From: Hyphomicrobiales bacterium
GTDB lineage: Bacteria > Pseudomonadota > Alphaproteobacteria > Rhizobiales > Rhizobiaceae
NCBI GenBank assembly: GCA_900465685.1
Contig: UEGR01000014.1
Span: forward strand, 19,924-83,923
DNA: 64,000 nt
Direction: 5' to 3'
Of this stretch, positions 56,299-64,000 are shown in pieces. Numbering within the stretch: the first letter of the stretch is position 1; the number at the start of each line of letters is the position of its first letter. The notes beneath the pieces were generated by a model, which made no database searches, had not been told where the DNA came from, and saw nothing but the letters and a program-made list of their open reading frames with translations. The translations under genes were made by a program, and so were the position numbers.

Positions 56299-58623
56299 CT
56301 ATTTCGCGCCTTGCGGTGCTGCGGCTGCGCGGGCGAGATTGGCTTCATACTGATACTTGCTGGAGCGATATTGCTTCGGCCACGCGATGGAGTTGATGCC
56401 GATCTTTGCCGCTTCATGCAGCGCCCATGCCGGATCGGCAAGATGCGGGCGTGCCACAGCACAGAGATCGGCGCGTCCAGCGGCGATGATCGAATTCGCA
56501 TGATCAGCTTCCGAAATCGCACCGACGGCAATCGTCGGAATGTGGATTTCGTTGCGGATCTTGTCGGAGAACGGGGTCTGGAACAGACGGCCATAAACCG
56601 GCTTTTCTTCCTTCCAGACCTGACCCGACGAACAGTCGATCAGATCGGCGCCTGCGGCTTTGAACATATCCGCGAAGATGGCTGCATCTTCCGGCGTGTT
56701 GCCGCCTTCAAACCAGTCGTGGCAGGAAAGACGAACCGAGATCGGCTTATCCTGCGGCCAGACTTCGCGGACTGCGTGGAAGACTTCCAGCGGATAGCGC
56801 GCACGGTTTTCATAACTGCCGCCATATTCGTCCTCGCGCCGGTTGGTGAGCGGCGACAGGAAGCTCGACAGAAGATAGCCATGGGCACAGTGCAGTTCGA
56901 GCCAATCGACGCCAGCTTCCGCCGCACGTTTGGTGGCGGCGACGAAATCCGCTTTCACCCGATCCATGTCGGCGCGGTCCATCGCCTTCGGCGTCTGGCT
57001 GTGCTTGAGGTAGGGGAGGGCGGAGGCAGACAGCAGCGGCCACGCGCCGTCGTCCAGCGGCTGGTCAATGCCTTCCCATGCAAGCTTGGTCGCGCCTTTG
57101 CGTCCGGCATGGCCGATCTGCATGGCAACCTTGGCATTGCTGTTGCCGTGCACGAAATCGACAACGCGCTTCCAGCCTTCGGCCTGTGCATCGTTCCAGA
57201 TGCCGAGACAGCCGGGGGTGATCCGCGCATCGGGTGACACGCAGGTCATTTCGGCGAAGACCAGTCCCGCGCCGCCCATGGCGCGGCTGCCCAGATGCAC
57301 CATATGGAAATCGTCGATCAGGCCATCGGTTGCGGAATACATGGCCATTGGCGACACGACGATGCGGTTTGGCAGCGTCACGCCGCGCAGCGTGTAGGGC
57401 GTAAACATTGGCGGCAGGCAACGCTCGTCTTCCGTCACGTTCAGCCCCTGCTTGCGGGCAAACCAGCGCTCGTAGCCTTCGAGCCAGTTCTTGTCGCGCA
57501 GACGCAGATTTTCGTGGCTGATGCGCTGCGAACGCGTCAGCATGGAATACATGAACTGTTCCGGCTCCAGCGTGTCGGCATAACGTTGGCCGACGACCTC
57601 GAACCATTCCATGGCGTTGCGCGCAGCGTTCTGAATGCGTGCAACATCGACCCGGCGGATCTCCTCATAGGCATGCAGCACTTCAGGAATGCCTTCCTTG
57701 CCGTGACCGAGCTTCTGGAACTGGTTGGCCAGTTCAATCGCGTCGTCGATGGCAAGTTTGGTGCCCGATCCGATGGCGAAATGCGCGGTATGGGCTGCGT
57801 CACCCATCAAAACCACATGGGAATTGCCGTTGAAGTGGCTCCATTTTCCGCAGATCAGGCGGTTGAAGTTCAGCCAGGCCGAGCCGCGCATATGGCGCGC
57901 ATTGGTCATCAGCGGTACGCCTTCCAGCGTTTCCGCAAAAAGCTTTTCGCAGAAATCGATGGAGGCAGTCTGGTCCATCTGGTCCAGCCCGTGCGCCAGA
58001 TAGGCTTCCTCGGTGGTTTCGATGATGAAGGTCGAGGTCTTGTCGTCGAACTTGTAGATATGCGCCTGGAACCAGCCGTGGTCGGTCTTGCGGAAATCGA
58101 AGGTAAAGGCGTCGAACAGCTTTTCCGTGCCAAGCCAGATATAGCGATTGGGCCGCACGATCAGATCGGGTTCGAACACGTCCTCATAGCGATTGCGAAT
58201 GCGGGAGTTCAGGCCGTCCGAAGCGATAATGAGATCGGCATCGGGGAAATCGAGATCGCTTTCCACGTCGGTTTCAAACTGAAGCTTCACGCCCAGCGCT
58301 TCGCAGCGCAGCTGAAGAATGTTGAGCAGGCGCTTGCGGCCGATGCCGACAAAACCATGACCGCTGGTGCGCTGGCGCGTGCCCTTGAACAGCACCTCGA
58401 TATCGTCCCAGTGATTGAAGGCATCCTGAATTTCGGCTGCACTTTCCGGGTCCCAGACCTTCATGGATTCCATGGTGGCGTCGGAAAACACCACCCCCCA
58501 GCCGAAGGTGTCATAGGGGCGGTTCCGCTCCACAACCGTAATGTCATGCTCAGGATGAAGCTTCTTCATCAGAAGGCCGAAATAAAGGCCGGCCGGACCT
58601 CCTCCAATACACACGATACGCAT
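56299..58623 (-). CDS. flavin monooxygenase / old-yellow-enzyme fusion (2-aminobenzoyl-CoA or salicylyl-CoA type)
   Basis: 774 aa. The N-terminal FAD aromatic hydroxylase (about 1-385) has the dinucleotide motif CIGGGPAGLYFG, and LMGDAAHTAHFAIGSG. The C-terminal NADH:flavin oxidoreductase barrel (about 405-760) has LPNRIVVSPMAMYS, QIGHAGRKG and SPLTNRREDEYGG. This exact fusion is known in 2-aminobenzoyl-CoA monooxygenase/reductase of Azoarcus, which hydroxylates and reduces the ring of the CoA thioester, and close relatives are named salicylyl-CoA 5-hydroxylase. Neighbouring genes fit the former better. First gene of the six-gene operon. Confidence 0.88.
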   Translation of the reverse strand: MRIVCIGGGPAGLYFGLLMKKLHPEHDITVVERNRPYDTFGWGVVFSDATMESMKVWDPESAAEIQDAFNHWDDIEVLFKGTRQRTSGHGFVGIGRKRLLNILQLRCEALGVKLQFETDVESDLDFPDADLIIASDGLNSRIRNRYEDVFEPDLIVRPNRYIWLGTEKLFDAFTFDFRKTDHGWFQAHIYKFDDKTSTFIIETTEEAYLAHGLDQMDQTASIDFCEKLFAETLEGVPLMTNARHMRGSAWLNFNRLICGKWSHFNGNSHVVLMGDAAHTAHFAIGSGTKLAIDDAIELANQFQKLGHGKEGIPEVLHAYEEIRRVDVARIQNAARNAMEWFEVVGQRYADTLEPEQFMYSMLTRSQRISHENLRLRDKNWLEGYERWFARKQGLNVTEDERCLPPMFTPYTLRGVTLPNRIVVSPMAMYSATDGLIDDFHMVHLGSRAMGGAGLVFAEMTCVSPDARITPGCLGIWNDAQAEGWKRVVDFVHGNSNAKVAMQIGHAGRKGATKLAWEGIDQPLDDGAWPLLSASALPYLKHSQTPKAMDRADMDRVKADFVAATKRAAEAGVDWLELHCAHGYLLSSFLSPLTNRREDEYGGSYENRARYPLEVFHAVREVWPQDKPISVRLSCHDWFEGGNTPEDAAIFADMFKAAGADLIDCSSGQVWKEEKPVYGRLFQTPFSDKIRNEIHIPTIAVGAISEADHANSIIAAGRADLCAVARPHLADPAWALHEAAKIGINSIAWPKQYRSSKYQYEANLARAAAAPQGAK

Positions 58624-58680
58624 GTTGAGTTCCCTTTCCGATTTGCTGCCGAGCGATATTCGCCGAACGGAGCCGGTTAA

Positions 58681-58701
58681 TTATTTTAAGCTTAAAATAT
58701 A
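58681..58701. promoter_or_regulatory. candidate MarR operator, site 2
   Basis: Contains the perfect 18-bp palindrome TATTTTAAGCTTAAAATA (58683-58700), about 60 bp upstream of the fusion gene. Matches 18 of 21 positions with the site before the MarR gene at 50396. Confidence 0.68.
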
Positions 58702-58787
58702 ATTGGGGGTTCTCGCACGTCAAGCGAAAAAATCGTGGCCATTCTCACATTCCGTCATGGAGCGCGGAAAACGCTTCAAACAGAAAT

Positions 58788-58866
58788 ATGCAAATGCAAT
58801 AATTATAATCGTTCTGAAAAGCGCTATTGACACAGTTTAGAATTAGAAAATATGCTGATGCAAATG
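58788..58866 (+). promoter_or_regulatory. promoter of the ferredoxin-oxidoreductase genes with flanking direct repeats
   Basis: TTGACA (58827-58832), 18 bp, TATGCT (58851-58856), start codon at 58903. The direct repeat ATGCAAATG occurs at 58788-58796 and 58858-58866, 70 bp apart on either side of the promoter. Confidence 0.5.
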
Positions 58867-58902
58867 AATTGATATTCCGGCAAACGGAAAAGGGGAATTG
58901 TC

Positions 58903-61056
58903 ATGGCGGAGCGCTCATTCGCCCGTGAAGTCGAGGATCTGAAGCTCGGCGAAGGCGATATTTTCAGCGGTGAAGGCATTCTCGCCATCACCAAGGCGCT
59001 GCTGCAATCGGGCGTTTCCTATGTCGGCGGCTATCAGGGTTCGCCGATTTCCCACCTCATGGACGTTCTCGCCGATGCGAAGGACGTGATGGAAGATCTG
59101 GGCGTTCATTTCGAATCGTCCGCATCGGAAGCTGCGGCTGCGGCCATGCTTTCCGCTTCCGTGATGTATCCGGTGCGCGGTGCGGTCACCTGGAAATCGA
59201 CGGCTGGCACCAATGTCGCCTCCGACGCCCTGTCCAATCTCGCTTCCGGCGGTGTAACCGGCGGCGCGCTGGTCATCATCGGTGAGGATTACGGTGAAGG
59301 CTCCTCCATCATGCAGGAGCGCAGCCATGCCTATGCGATGAAATCGCAAATGTGGCTTTTGACGCCACGGCCCAATCTGCCTTCGATCGTGGAAGCCGTT
59401 GAAAAAGGCTTTGAATTGTCCGAAGCCTCCAACACGCCGGTCATGTTGCAGGTTGGCATTCGCAGCTGCCATGTGCATGGTCAGTTTGTTGCGAAGGATA
59501 ACAAGCGGCCTGCCCACACGCTGGCCGAAGCGCTGGAAAATCCGAGGCGCGACGTGAACCGCATCGTCCTGCCGCCCGCGTCTTTCCTGCACGAGAAGGA
59601 AAAGCTGGAGAAGCGCTGGCCTGCTGCCGTCGAGTTTGTCAAAGCCAATCGTCTCAATGAATATTTCGGCCCTCAGGAGGGCGATGTCGGCATCATCCTG
59701 CAAGGCGGCCTTTACAACAGCGCTATGCGCGCCTTGCAGCAAATGGGACTGGCCGATGTTTACGGCGAAAGCCGGGTTCCTCTCTATGTGATGAATGTCG
59801 CCTATCCGATGATAGACGAGGAAGTCATAGACTTCGTTGCCGGCAAGAAAGCCGTGGTGATGCTGGAGGAGGGCGCGCCTGAATATATCGAGCAGGCGCT
59901 GCATACGCTGCTGCGCCGCCGCGATATCCAGACAAAACTGTCCGGCAAGGATGTGCTGCCGCTGGGCGGCGAATACACAACGCCTGTGCTTCTGAAGGGC
60001 CTGACGGCATTCTTCGATGCGCATGCGCCGCAATTGCTTGGCAACCGTCCGCCGCTGCCCGATCCATCGCCGGTTCTGGCCGATGAACGCGTCAAGGCGC
60101 TGGCCGAAGTGGTGCCGCCGCGCCCTGCCGGTTTCTGCACCGGTTGCCCGGAACGCCCGATCTTCGCCGCCATGAAGCTGGTGGAAAAGGAGCTGGGCGA
60201 GCATCACGTTTCAGCCGATATCGGCTGCCACCTGTTCTCCATTCTGCCGCCGTTCAATCTCGGTGGCACGACCATGGGTTACGGCCTTGGTCCGGCCTCG
60301 GCTTCCGCTTTCAATGTGCCTGCGGGTAAGCGCTCCATTTCGGTGATGGGCGATGGTGGTTTCTGGCACAATGGTCTTGCCACTTCGGTCGGCAATGCCG
60401 TCTTCAACAAGCAGGATGGCGTCATCCTCGTGGTCGACAATTACTATTCGTCGGCGACGGGCGGTCAGGACGTAATGTCCTCCAGGGCGATCAATCCGCG
60501 TCGCAAGACCAACAATTCCATCGTCGATGCGGTCAAGGGAATTGGTGCAGGCTGGGTTCGCCAGATCGATCACACCTACGACGTTGCAAAGATGCGCGAC
60601 ACGCTGAAGGAAGCGCTGACGACGGAAGAAAAAGGCCCGAAGATCATTGTGGCGTCGTCGGAATGCATGCTCAACAAGCAGCGTCGTGTGAAGCCGCAGT
60701 TCGCCAAGGCGGTTAAAGACGGCAAGCGAATGGTCAAGCAGCGTTTCGGTGTCGATGAGGATGTGTGCACCGGCGATCACGCCTGTATTCGTCTGTCGGG
60801 CTGCCCTTCGCTTTCGGTGAAGCACACCGACGATCCGCTGAAGGACGATCCGGTCGCGGCTATCGATAATTCCTGCGTTGGTTGCGGCAATTGCGGCGAG
60901 GTTTCGGAAGCGGCGGTTCTGTGCCCGTCTTTCTATCGCGCCGATGTCATCCACAATCCGACGGGTTGGGACAAGTTCGTGCATCGTCTGCGCTCCGGCG
61001 TCATTGGCTGGCTGCAAAAGCGCCGCCGCGCATCGCGCATTGTCTTTGCGGATTGA
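58903..61056 (+). CDS. iorA: indolepyruvate:ferredoxin-oxidoreductase-like alpha subunit
   Basis: 717 aa. Thiamine-diphosphate and iron-sulfur enzyme subunit. The N-terminal pyrimidine-binding domain is at about 20-200; the central pyrophosphate motif GDGGFWHNG is near 483, with the paired VVDNYYSSATGG. A ferredoxin-like C terminus has CVGCGNC plus further cysteines. Such enzymes convert aryl pyruvates with CoA to aryl-acetyl-CoA while reducing ferredoxin. AAGGGGAA sets the start. Divergent from the aromatic operon; pairs with iorB 10 nt downstream. Confidence 0.82.
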   Translation: MAERSFAREVEDLKLGEGDIFSGEGILAITKALLQSGVSYVGGYQGSPISHLMDVLADAKDVMEDLGVHFESSASEAAAAAMLSASVMYPVRGAVTWKSTAGTNVASDALSNLASGGVTGGALVIIGEDYGEGSSIMQERSHAYAMKSQMWLLTPRPNLPSIVEAVEKGFELSEASNTPVMLQVGIRSCHVHGQFVAKDNKRPAHTLAEALENPRRDVNRIVLPPASFLHEKEKLEKRWPAAVEFVKANRLNEYFGPQEGDVGIILQGGLYNSAMRALQQMGLADVYGESRVPLYVMNVAYPMIDEEVIDFVAGKKAVVMLEEGAPEYIEQALHTLLRRRDIQTKLSGKDVLPLGGEYTTPVLLKGLTAFFDAHAPQLLGNRPPLPDPSPVLADERVKALAEVVPPRPAGFCTGCPERPIFAAMKLVEKELGEHHVSADIGCHLFSILPPFNLGGTTMGYGLGPASASAFNVPAGKRSISVMGDGGFWHNGLATSVGNAVFNKQDGVILVVDNYYSSATGGQDVMSSRAINPRRKTNNSIVDAVKGIGAGWVRQIDHTYDVAKMRDTLKEALTTEEKGPKIIVASSECMLNKQRRVKPQFAKAVKDGKRMVKQRFGVDEDVCTGDHACIRLSGCPSLSVKHTDDPLKDDPVAAIDNSCVGCGNCGEVSEAAVLCPSFYRADVIHNPTGWDKFVHRLRSGVIGWLQKRRRASRIVFAD

Positions 61057-61066
61057 GGAACAGGCT

Positions 61067-62617
61067 ATGTCTACACTGAATGCATCGCCGTCCGCTCTTC
61101 TTTCGCAGGACAAACCGCTATCGATTGCCATTCTCGCCATGGGCGGGCAGGGCGGCGGCGTGCTGGCCGACTGGGTTGTGGCGCTGGCGGAAAATAATGG
61201 CTGGGTTGCGCAGACCACCTCCGTGCCCGGCGTGGCGCAGAGAACCGGCGCGACGATCTATTATCTTGAGCTGTTGCGGGCCCGTGAAGGGGCGCATCCG
61301 ATCCTGTCGCTGATGCCGACACCCGGCGACGTCGATATCGTCATTGCGGCTGAACTGATGGAAGCGGGGCGCTCGGTGCTGCGCGGCCTCGTGACGCCGG
61401 ACAAGACCTTGCTCATCACCTCCACCCATCGCTCTTTCGCGGTGGGCGAAAAGGAAAAGCCGGGTGACGGCATCGGCAATCCGGTGGTCGTTGAGGACGC
61501 GACAGCCTTTGCTGCGCGCAAAACCATCGCTTTTGATATGGAAGCGCTGGCAACGAAAAGCGGCAGCGTGGTGTCTTCGGCTTTGTTCGGCGCGCTTGCT
61601 GCTTCCGGTGCTTTGCCTTTCGACAAAGCCGCCTTTGAAACGACTATCAAGTCCGGCGGTAAAGGCATCGAGGCAAGTCTGAGAGCTTTTGAGGCCGCCT
61701 ATCAGCGCGCACTTGGCGGCGCGAATGACAAGCTGGCGGCAACGCCCGCAAAGCGGCTGGATCCTCTGCCAGAGCGGGCCGAGCATCCAGCACTGGACGG
61801 GCTTATCAAGCGCATCCGCAATGAGTTTCCGGGCGAATGTCATCCGATGCTTTTCGCGGGCATCAAGAAACTGACCGAGTTTCAGGACCCGGCCTATGCC
61901 GATGAATATCTGAACCGTTGCGCCGCGATGCTCAAGGCCGATCTTGCCAATGGCGGCACGGCGCATGGCTTTGCCTTCACCGTACAGGCGGCGAAATATG
62001 TCGCTGTCGCCATGGCCTATGACGATGTGGTCCGGGTGGCCGATATCAAGGTGCGCGGCTCGCGGTTCGAGCGGGTGCGCAAGGAAATCGGCCTCAAGAA
62101 AGATCAGATCGCCTATACGACCGAGTATATGCATCCGCGCATGGAAGAAGTGTGCGGCACATTGCCGAGAGGTATCGGCGCCTGGATCGAAAATCGCCCG
62201 AAGCTCTTTGTATGGCTCGACAAGCGTGTCAGCAAGGGTCGCAGGGTGAATACGGGAACGCTGTTCTGGTTCACCGGGCTTTATGTCGTGTCGGGCCTGC
62301 GTCGTTTCCGGCGCGGCAGCCTGCGCCATCAGCGCGAGATGGAACATTGCGAGGCCTGGCTGGCACAGGCGCTGGCCGCCTTGCCCAAGAACTATGATCT
62401 CGCGGTTGAGGTTCTTGGCTGTCGCCGTCTGGTCAAGGGTTATTCCGATACGCATTCGCGTGGCCTGTCGAAATTCGACCGCGTCATGTCTGCCTTGCCC
62501 GCTCTAAGCGAGCGGGACGATGGCGCAGCCTGGCTGCGGCGTCTGCGACAAGCGGCCCTGCTGGATGAACAGGGCATTGCGCTCGATGGCGCGCTGAAAA
62601 CAATCGCGACGCTCTGA
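61067..62617 (+). CDS. iorB: indolepyruvate:ferredoxin-oxidoreductase-like beta subunit
   Basis: 516 aa from ATG 61067. The N-terminal gamma-type domain of 2-oxoacid oxidoreductases (AILAMGGQGGGVLADWVVAL; SVPGVAQRTGATIYYLELL) is followed by a long C-terminal extension of about 300 residues. Archaeal IorB is only about 200 aa, so this is the long proteobacterial form. Together with the alpha subunit it should act on a 2-oxoacid and CoA. Possible substrates are indolepyruvate or other aryl pyruvates; not shown by sequence alone. Confidence 0.8.
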   Translation: MSTLNASPSALLSQDKPLSIAILAMGGQGGGVLADWVVALAENNGWVAQTTSVPGVAQRTGATIYYLELLRAREGAHPILSLMPTPGDVDIVIAAELMEAGRSVLRGLVTPDKTLLITSTHRSFAVGEKEKPGDGIGNPVVVEDATAFAARKTIAFDMEALATKSGSVVSSALFGALAASGALPFDKAAFETTIKSGGKGIEASLRAFEAAYQRALGGANDKLAATPAKRLDPLPERAEHPALDGLIKRIRNEFPGECHPMLFAGIKKLTEFQDPAYADEYLNRCAAMLKADLANGGTAHGFAFTVQAAKYVAVAMAYDDVVRVADIKVRGSRFERVRKEIGLKKDQIAYTTEYMHPRMEEVCGTLPRGIGAWIENRPKLFVWLDKRVSKGRRVNTGTLFWFTGLYVVSGLRRFRRGSLRHQREMEHCEAWLAQALAALPKNYDLAVEVLGCRRLVKGYSDTHSRGLSKFDRVMSALPALSERDDGAAWLRRLRQAALLDEQGIALDGALKTIATL

Positions 62618-62660
62618 TCAAAGGGCGCGCCTCGCCAATTCAAAATAAAAGGGGAAAGCT

Positions 62661-63968
62661 ATGTCTCAAGCCCAGAGCATAGACGCGCCGGCTATTGCCG
62701 GAAAGGAAATATCGGCAGGCAAAAGTCTGCTCGTCGTTGGCCTGTGCTGGCTTGCGATTTTCGCGGAAGGCTATGATGTCGGCGTTATCGGGGCCATTCT
62801 GCCCGCCTTGTCCGTCGATCCGGTCTGGCAGCTGACGCCGATCGAGCTTGGCGCCATCGGCAGCTATACGGTGATCGGCATGCTGATCGGCGGTATTCTG
62901 GCAGGCACGCTGAGTGAGCTTCATGGACGCAAGCCGCTGTTCGTCGCCTGCATCACCGTGTTTTCGCTGTGCATGATTGTCAGTGCCATGGCACCGACAC
63001 CCTTCATCTTCGGATTGAGCCGGTTCATTTCGGGCATTGGTCTTGGCGGAATTATTCCGGTCGCCGCAGCGCTGACGGTTGAATATTCCCCGGTCAGGAA
63101 GAAGAGCTTCAATTACGGGCTCATGTATTCGGGTTATTCGATGGGATTGCTCGCCGCCGCGCTCTGCGGTCGCGGTTTTCTTGAAGCCCATGGCTGGCGC
63201 ACCATCGTTTTGATTGGCGCGGTGCCGTTGCTGTTCGTTCCGATCTTCCTCGCATTCCTGCCGGAAAGCGTGGAATCGCTGGTCCAGCGCGGCAAGCATG
63301 ATGCGGCGCGCAAGACGGCGCAGCGCATGGGCGTCGGTGTTCCGGCGGCGATTGTCCGCAAGCATGGCAAGGTTGGCTGGCGCACCGTTTTCGGTGAAAT
63401 CTTCTCGCCGAAAAAGGCGTTCGAAACCGCCTGCTTCTGGATCGCGCTCTTCATGGGGCTGCTGCTGGTCTATGGTCTCGCGCAATGGCTGCCGCAGATC
63501 ATGCGCAAGAACGGCTATGATCTCGGCAATAGCCTGCTGTTCCTTGCTGTTTTCAGCCTTAGCTCGGCAATCGGCGGTATCGTATTGGGCACATGGGCGG
63601 ATCGCTTCGGCGTGCGCCGCACGGTAGCCTGTTCCTATGCGCTGGGTGCGCTCGGCATTGTGGCGCTTGCCTTCAAGGGCTCGCTGCTGATGAACTATGT
63701 GTTCGTTGCAATTGCCGGTTTCGGCACCGTATCGGCGTCGCTGGTGCTGACAGGTTTTCTGGCGCAGCGGCTTGATTCCTCAATCCGTTCTGCCGGAACC
63801 GGATGGGCGCTGAGCTTCTCCCGCATTGGCGCGCTGTCGGGCCCGCTTCTGGGTGGTTTGATCGCAAGCCTCAATGTCGGCCCGCAATGGAACTTCTACA
63901 TCTTTGCCATCGTCGCCGCACTGGCAGCCGTGGCGACCGCGCTGATCCCGTCGCGCTCGACGGACTAG
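62661..63968 (+). CDS. MFS transporter, aromatic acid:H+ symporter type
   Basis: 435 aa with 12 membrane segments. Helix-1 segment AIFAEGYDVGVIGAILPAL and motif A SELHGRKPLF match the aromatic-acid symporter family (BenK/PcaK-like), which imports benzoate-type acids. It lies 43 nt after iorB, so is likely in the same operon and delivers the substrate of the cluster. No aromatic-CoA ligase is visible before the window ends. Confidence 0.85.
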   Translation: MSQAQSIDAPAIAGKEISAGKSLLVVGLCWLAIFAEGYDVGVIGAILPALSVDPVWQLTPIELGAIGSYTVIGMLIGGILAGTLSELHGRKPLFVACITVFSLCMIVSAMAPTPFIFGLSRFISGIGLGGIIPVAAALTVEYSPVRKKSFNYGLMYSGYSMGLLAAALCGRGFLEAHGWRTIVLIGAVPLLFVPIFLAFLPESVESLVQRGKHDAARKTAQRMGVGVPAAIVRKHGKVGWRTVFGEIFSPKKAFETACFWIALFMGLLLVYGLAQWLPQIMRKNGYDLGNSLLFLAVFSLSSAIGGIVLGTWADRFGVRRTVACSYALGALGIVALAFKGSLLMNYVFVAIAGFGTVSASLVLTGFLAQRLDSSIRSAGTGWALSFSRIGALSGPLLGGLIASLNVGPQWNFYIFAIVAALAAVATALIPSRSTD

Positions 63969-64000
63969 AGCGGTTCCGGTTAAAACGGAATCGTGGAACC
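63968..64000. repeat. palindromic intergenic repeat, truncated by the window end
   Basis: AGAGCGGTTCCGGTTAAAAC then GGAATCGTGGAACC; the left arm AGAGCGGTTCC equals that of the repeat at 1864-1902, and the right arm (GGAACC...) runs off the window. It follows the MFS stop at once and likely acts as its terminator. Confidence 0.7.

Noticed and set aside
56299..58623. Plain call as salicylyl-CoA 5-hydroxylase and a gentisate pathway
   Set aside because: No gentisate dioxygenase or downstream gentisate genes nearby; the beta-oxidation-like set fits the aminobenzoyl-CoA type better, though the call stays open.

Overview
The window looks like part of the second chromosome (chromid) of a Brucella/Ochrobactrum-type alphaproteobacterium. 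It is GC-rich. A complete repABC replication and partition cassette (about 36.4-40.2 kb) sits among housekeeping genes: GMP synthase, IMP dehydrogenase, an rRNA methyltransferase and GDP-mannose synthesis. Rhizobial-style rhamnose genes (DeoR-type rhaR, transporter rhaSTPQ, rhaU, rhaK, bifunctional rhaD, rhaI) and palindromic intergenic repeats also fit this clade. I saw no rRNA, tRNA, CRISPR array or transposase. The assignment rests on gene content, not on a database match.

Layout. 0-1.8 kb: lipid genes (a truncated gene, an acyltransferase and a CdsA-like cytidylyltransferase). 1.9-9.7 kb: a GAF histidine kinase and a LuxR-type response regulator, divergent from a sugar ABC transporter ending in an SMP-30 lactonase; two tandem palindromes 21 bp apart lie between them. 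9.8-15.5 kb: a minus-strand block with guaA, an MTA/SAH nucleosidase, a thioesterase, an RsmB-like methyltransferase and guaB. 15.7-21.2 kb: a ClC antiporter, a P1-type peptidase, and manB-manC. 21.2-32.1 kb: the L-rhamnose regulon, with rhaD-rhaI diverging from rhaR-S-T-P-Q-U-K around a large nested palindrome. 32.3-35.5 kb: a MarR-HlyD-DHA2 efflux operon, then marC. 36.4-40.2 kb: repABC with a candidate counter-transcribed RNA, two candidate parS palindromes and a promoter-operator upstream of repA. 41.2-45.4 kb: an alkaline phosphatase followed by an exported CPFC protein, an ABC ATPase and an FtsX-type permease with a His/Asp-rich loop. 45.5-50.1 kb: an MFS carrier and an Ldh2-type dehydrogenase, divergent from a GntR regulator with two HTH domains, then a cyclase-family hydrolase.

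50.5-64 kb is the most unusual part. A six-gene minus-strand operon encodes a monooxygenase/old-yellow-enzyme fusion (2-aminobenzoyl-CoA or salicylyl-CoA type), an SDR, enoyl-CoA hydratase, acyl-CoA dehydrogenase, a RidA-like protein and a hydratase/hydroxyacyl-CoA dehydrogenase fusion. It diverges from a two-gene indolepyruvate:ferredoxin-oxidoreductase-type enzyme and an aromatic-acid MFS carrier. A MarR regulator at the far end shares a 21-bp motif (18/21 identical) with the divergent promoter region, suggesting one regulon for CoA-bound aromatic catabolism.
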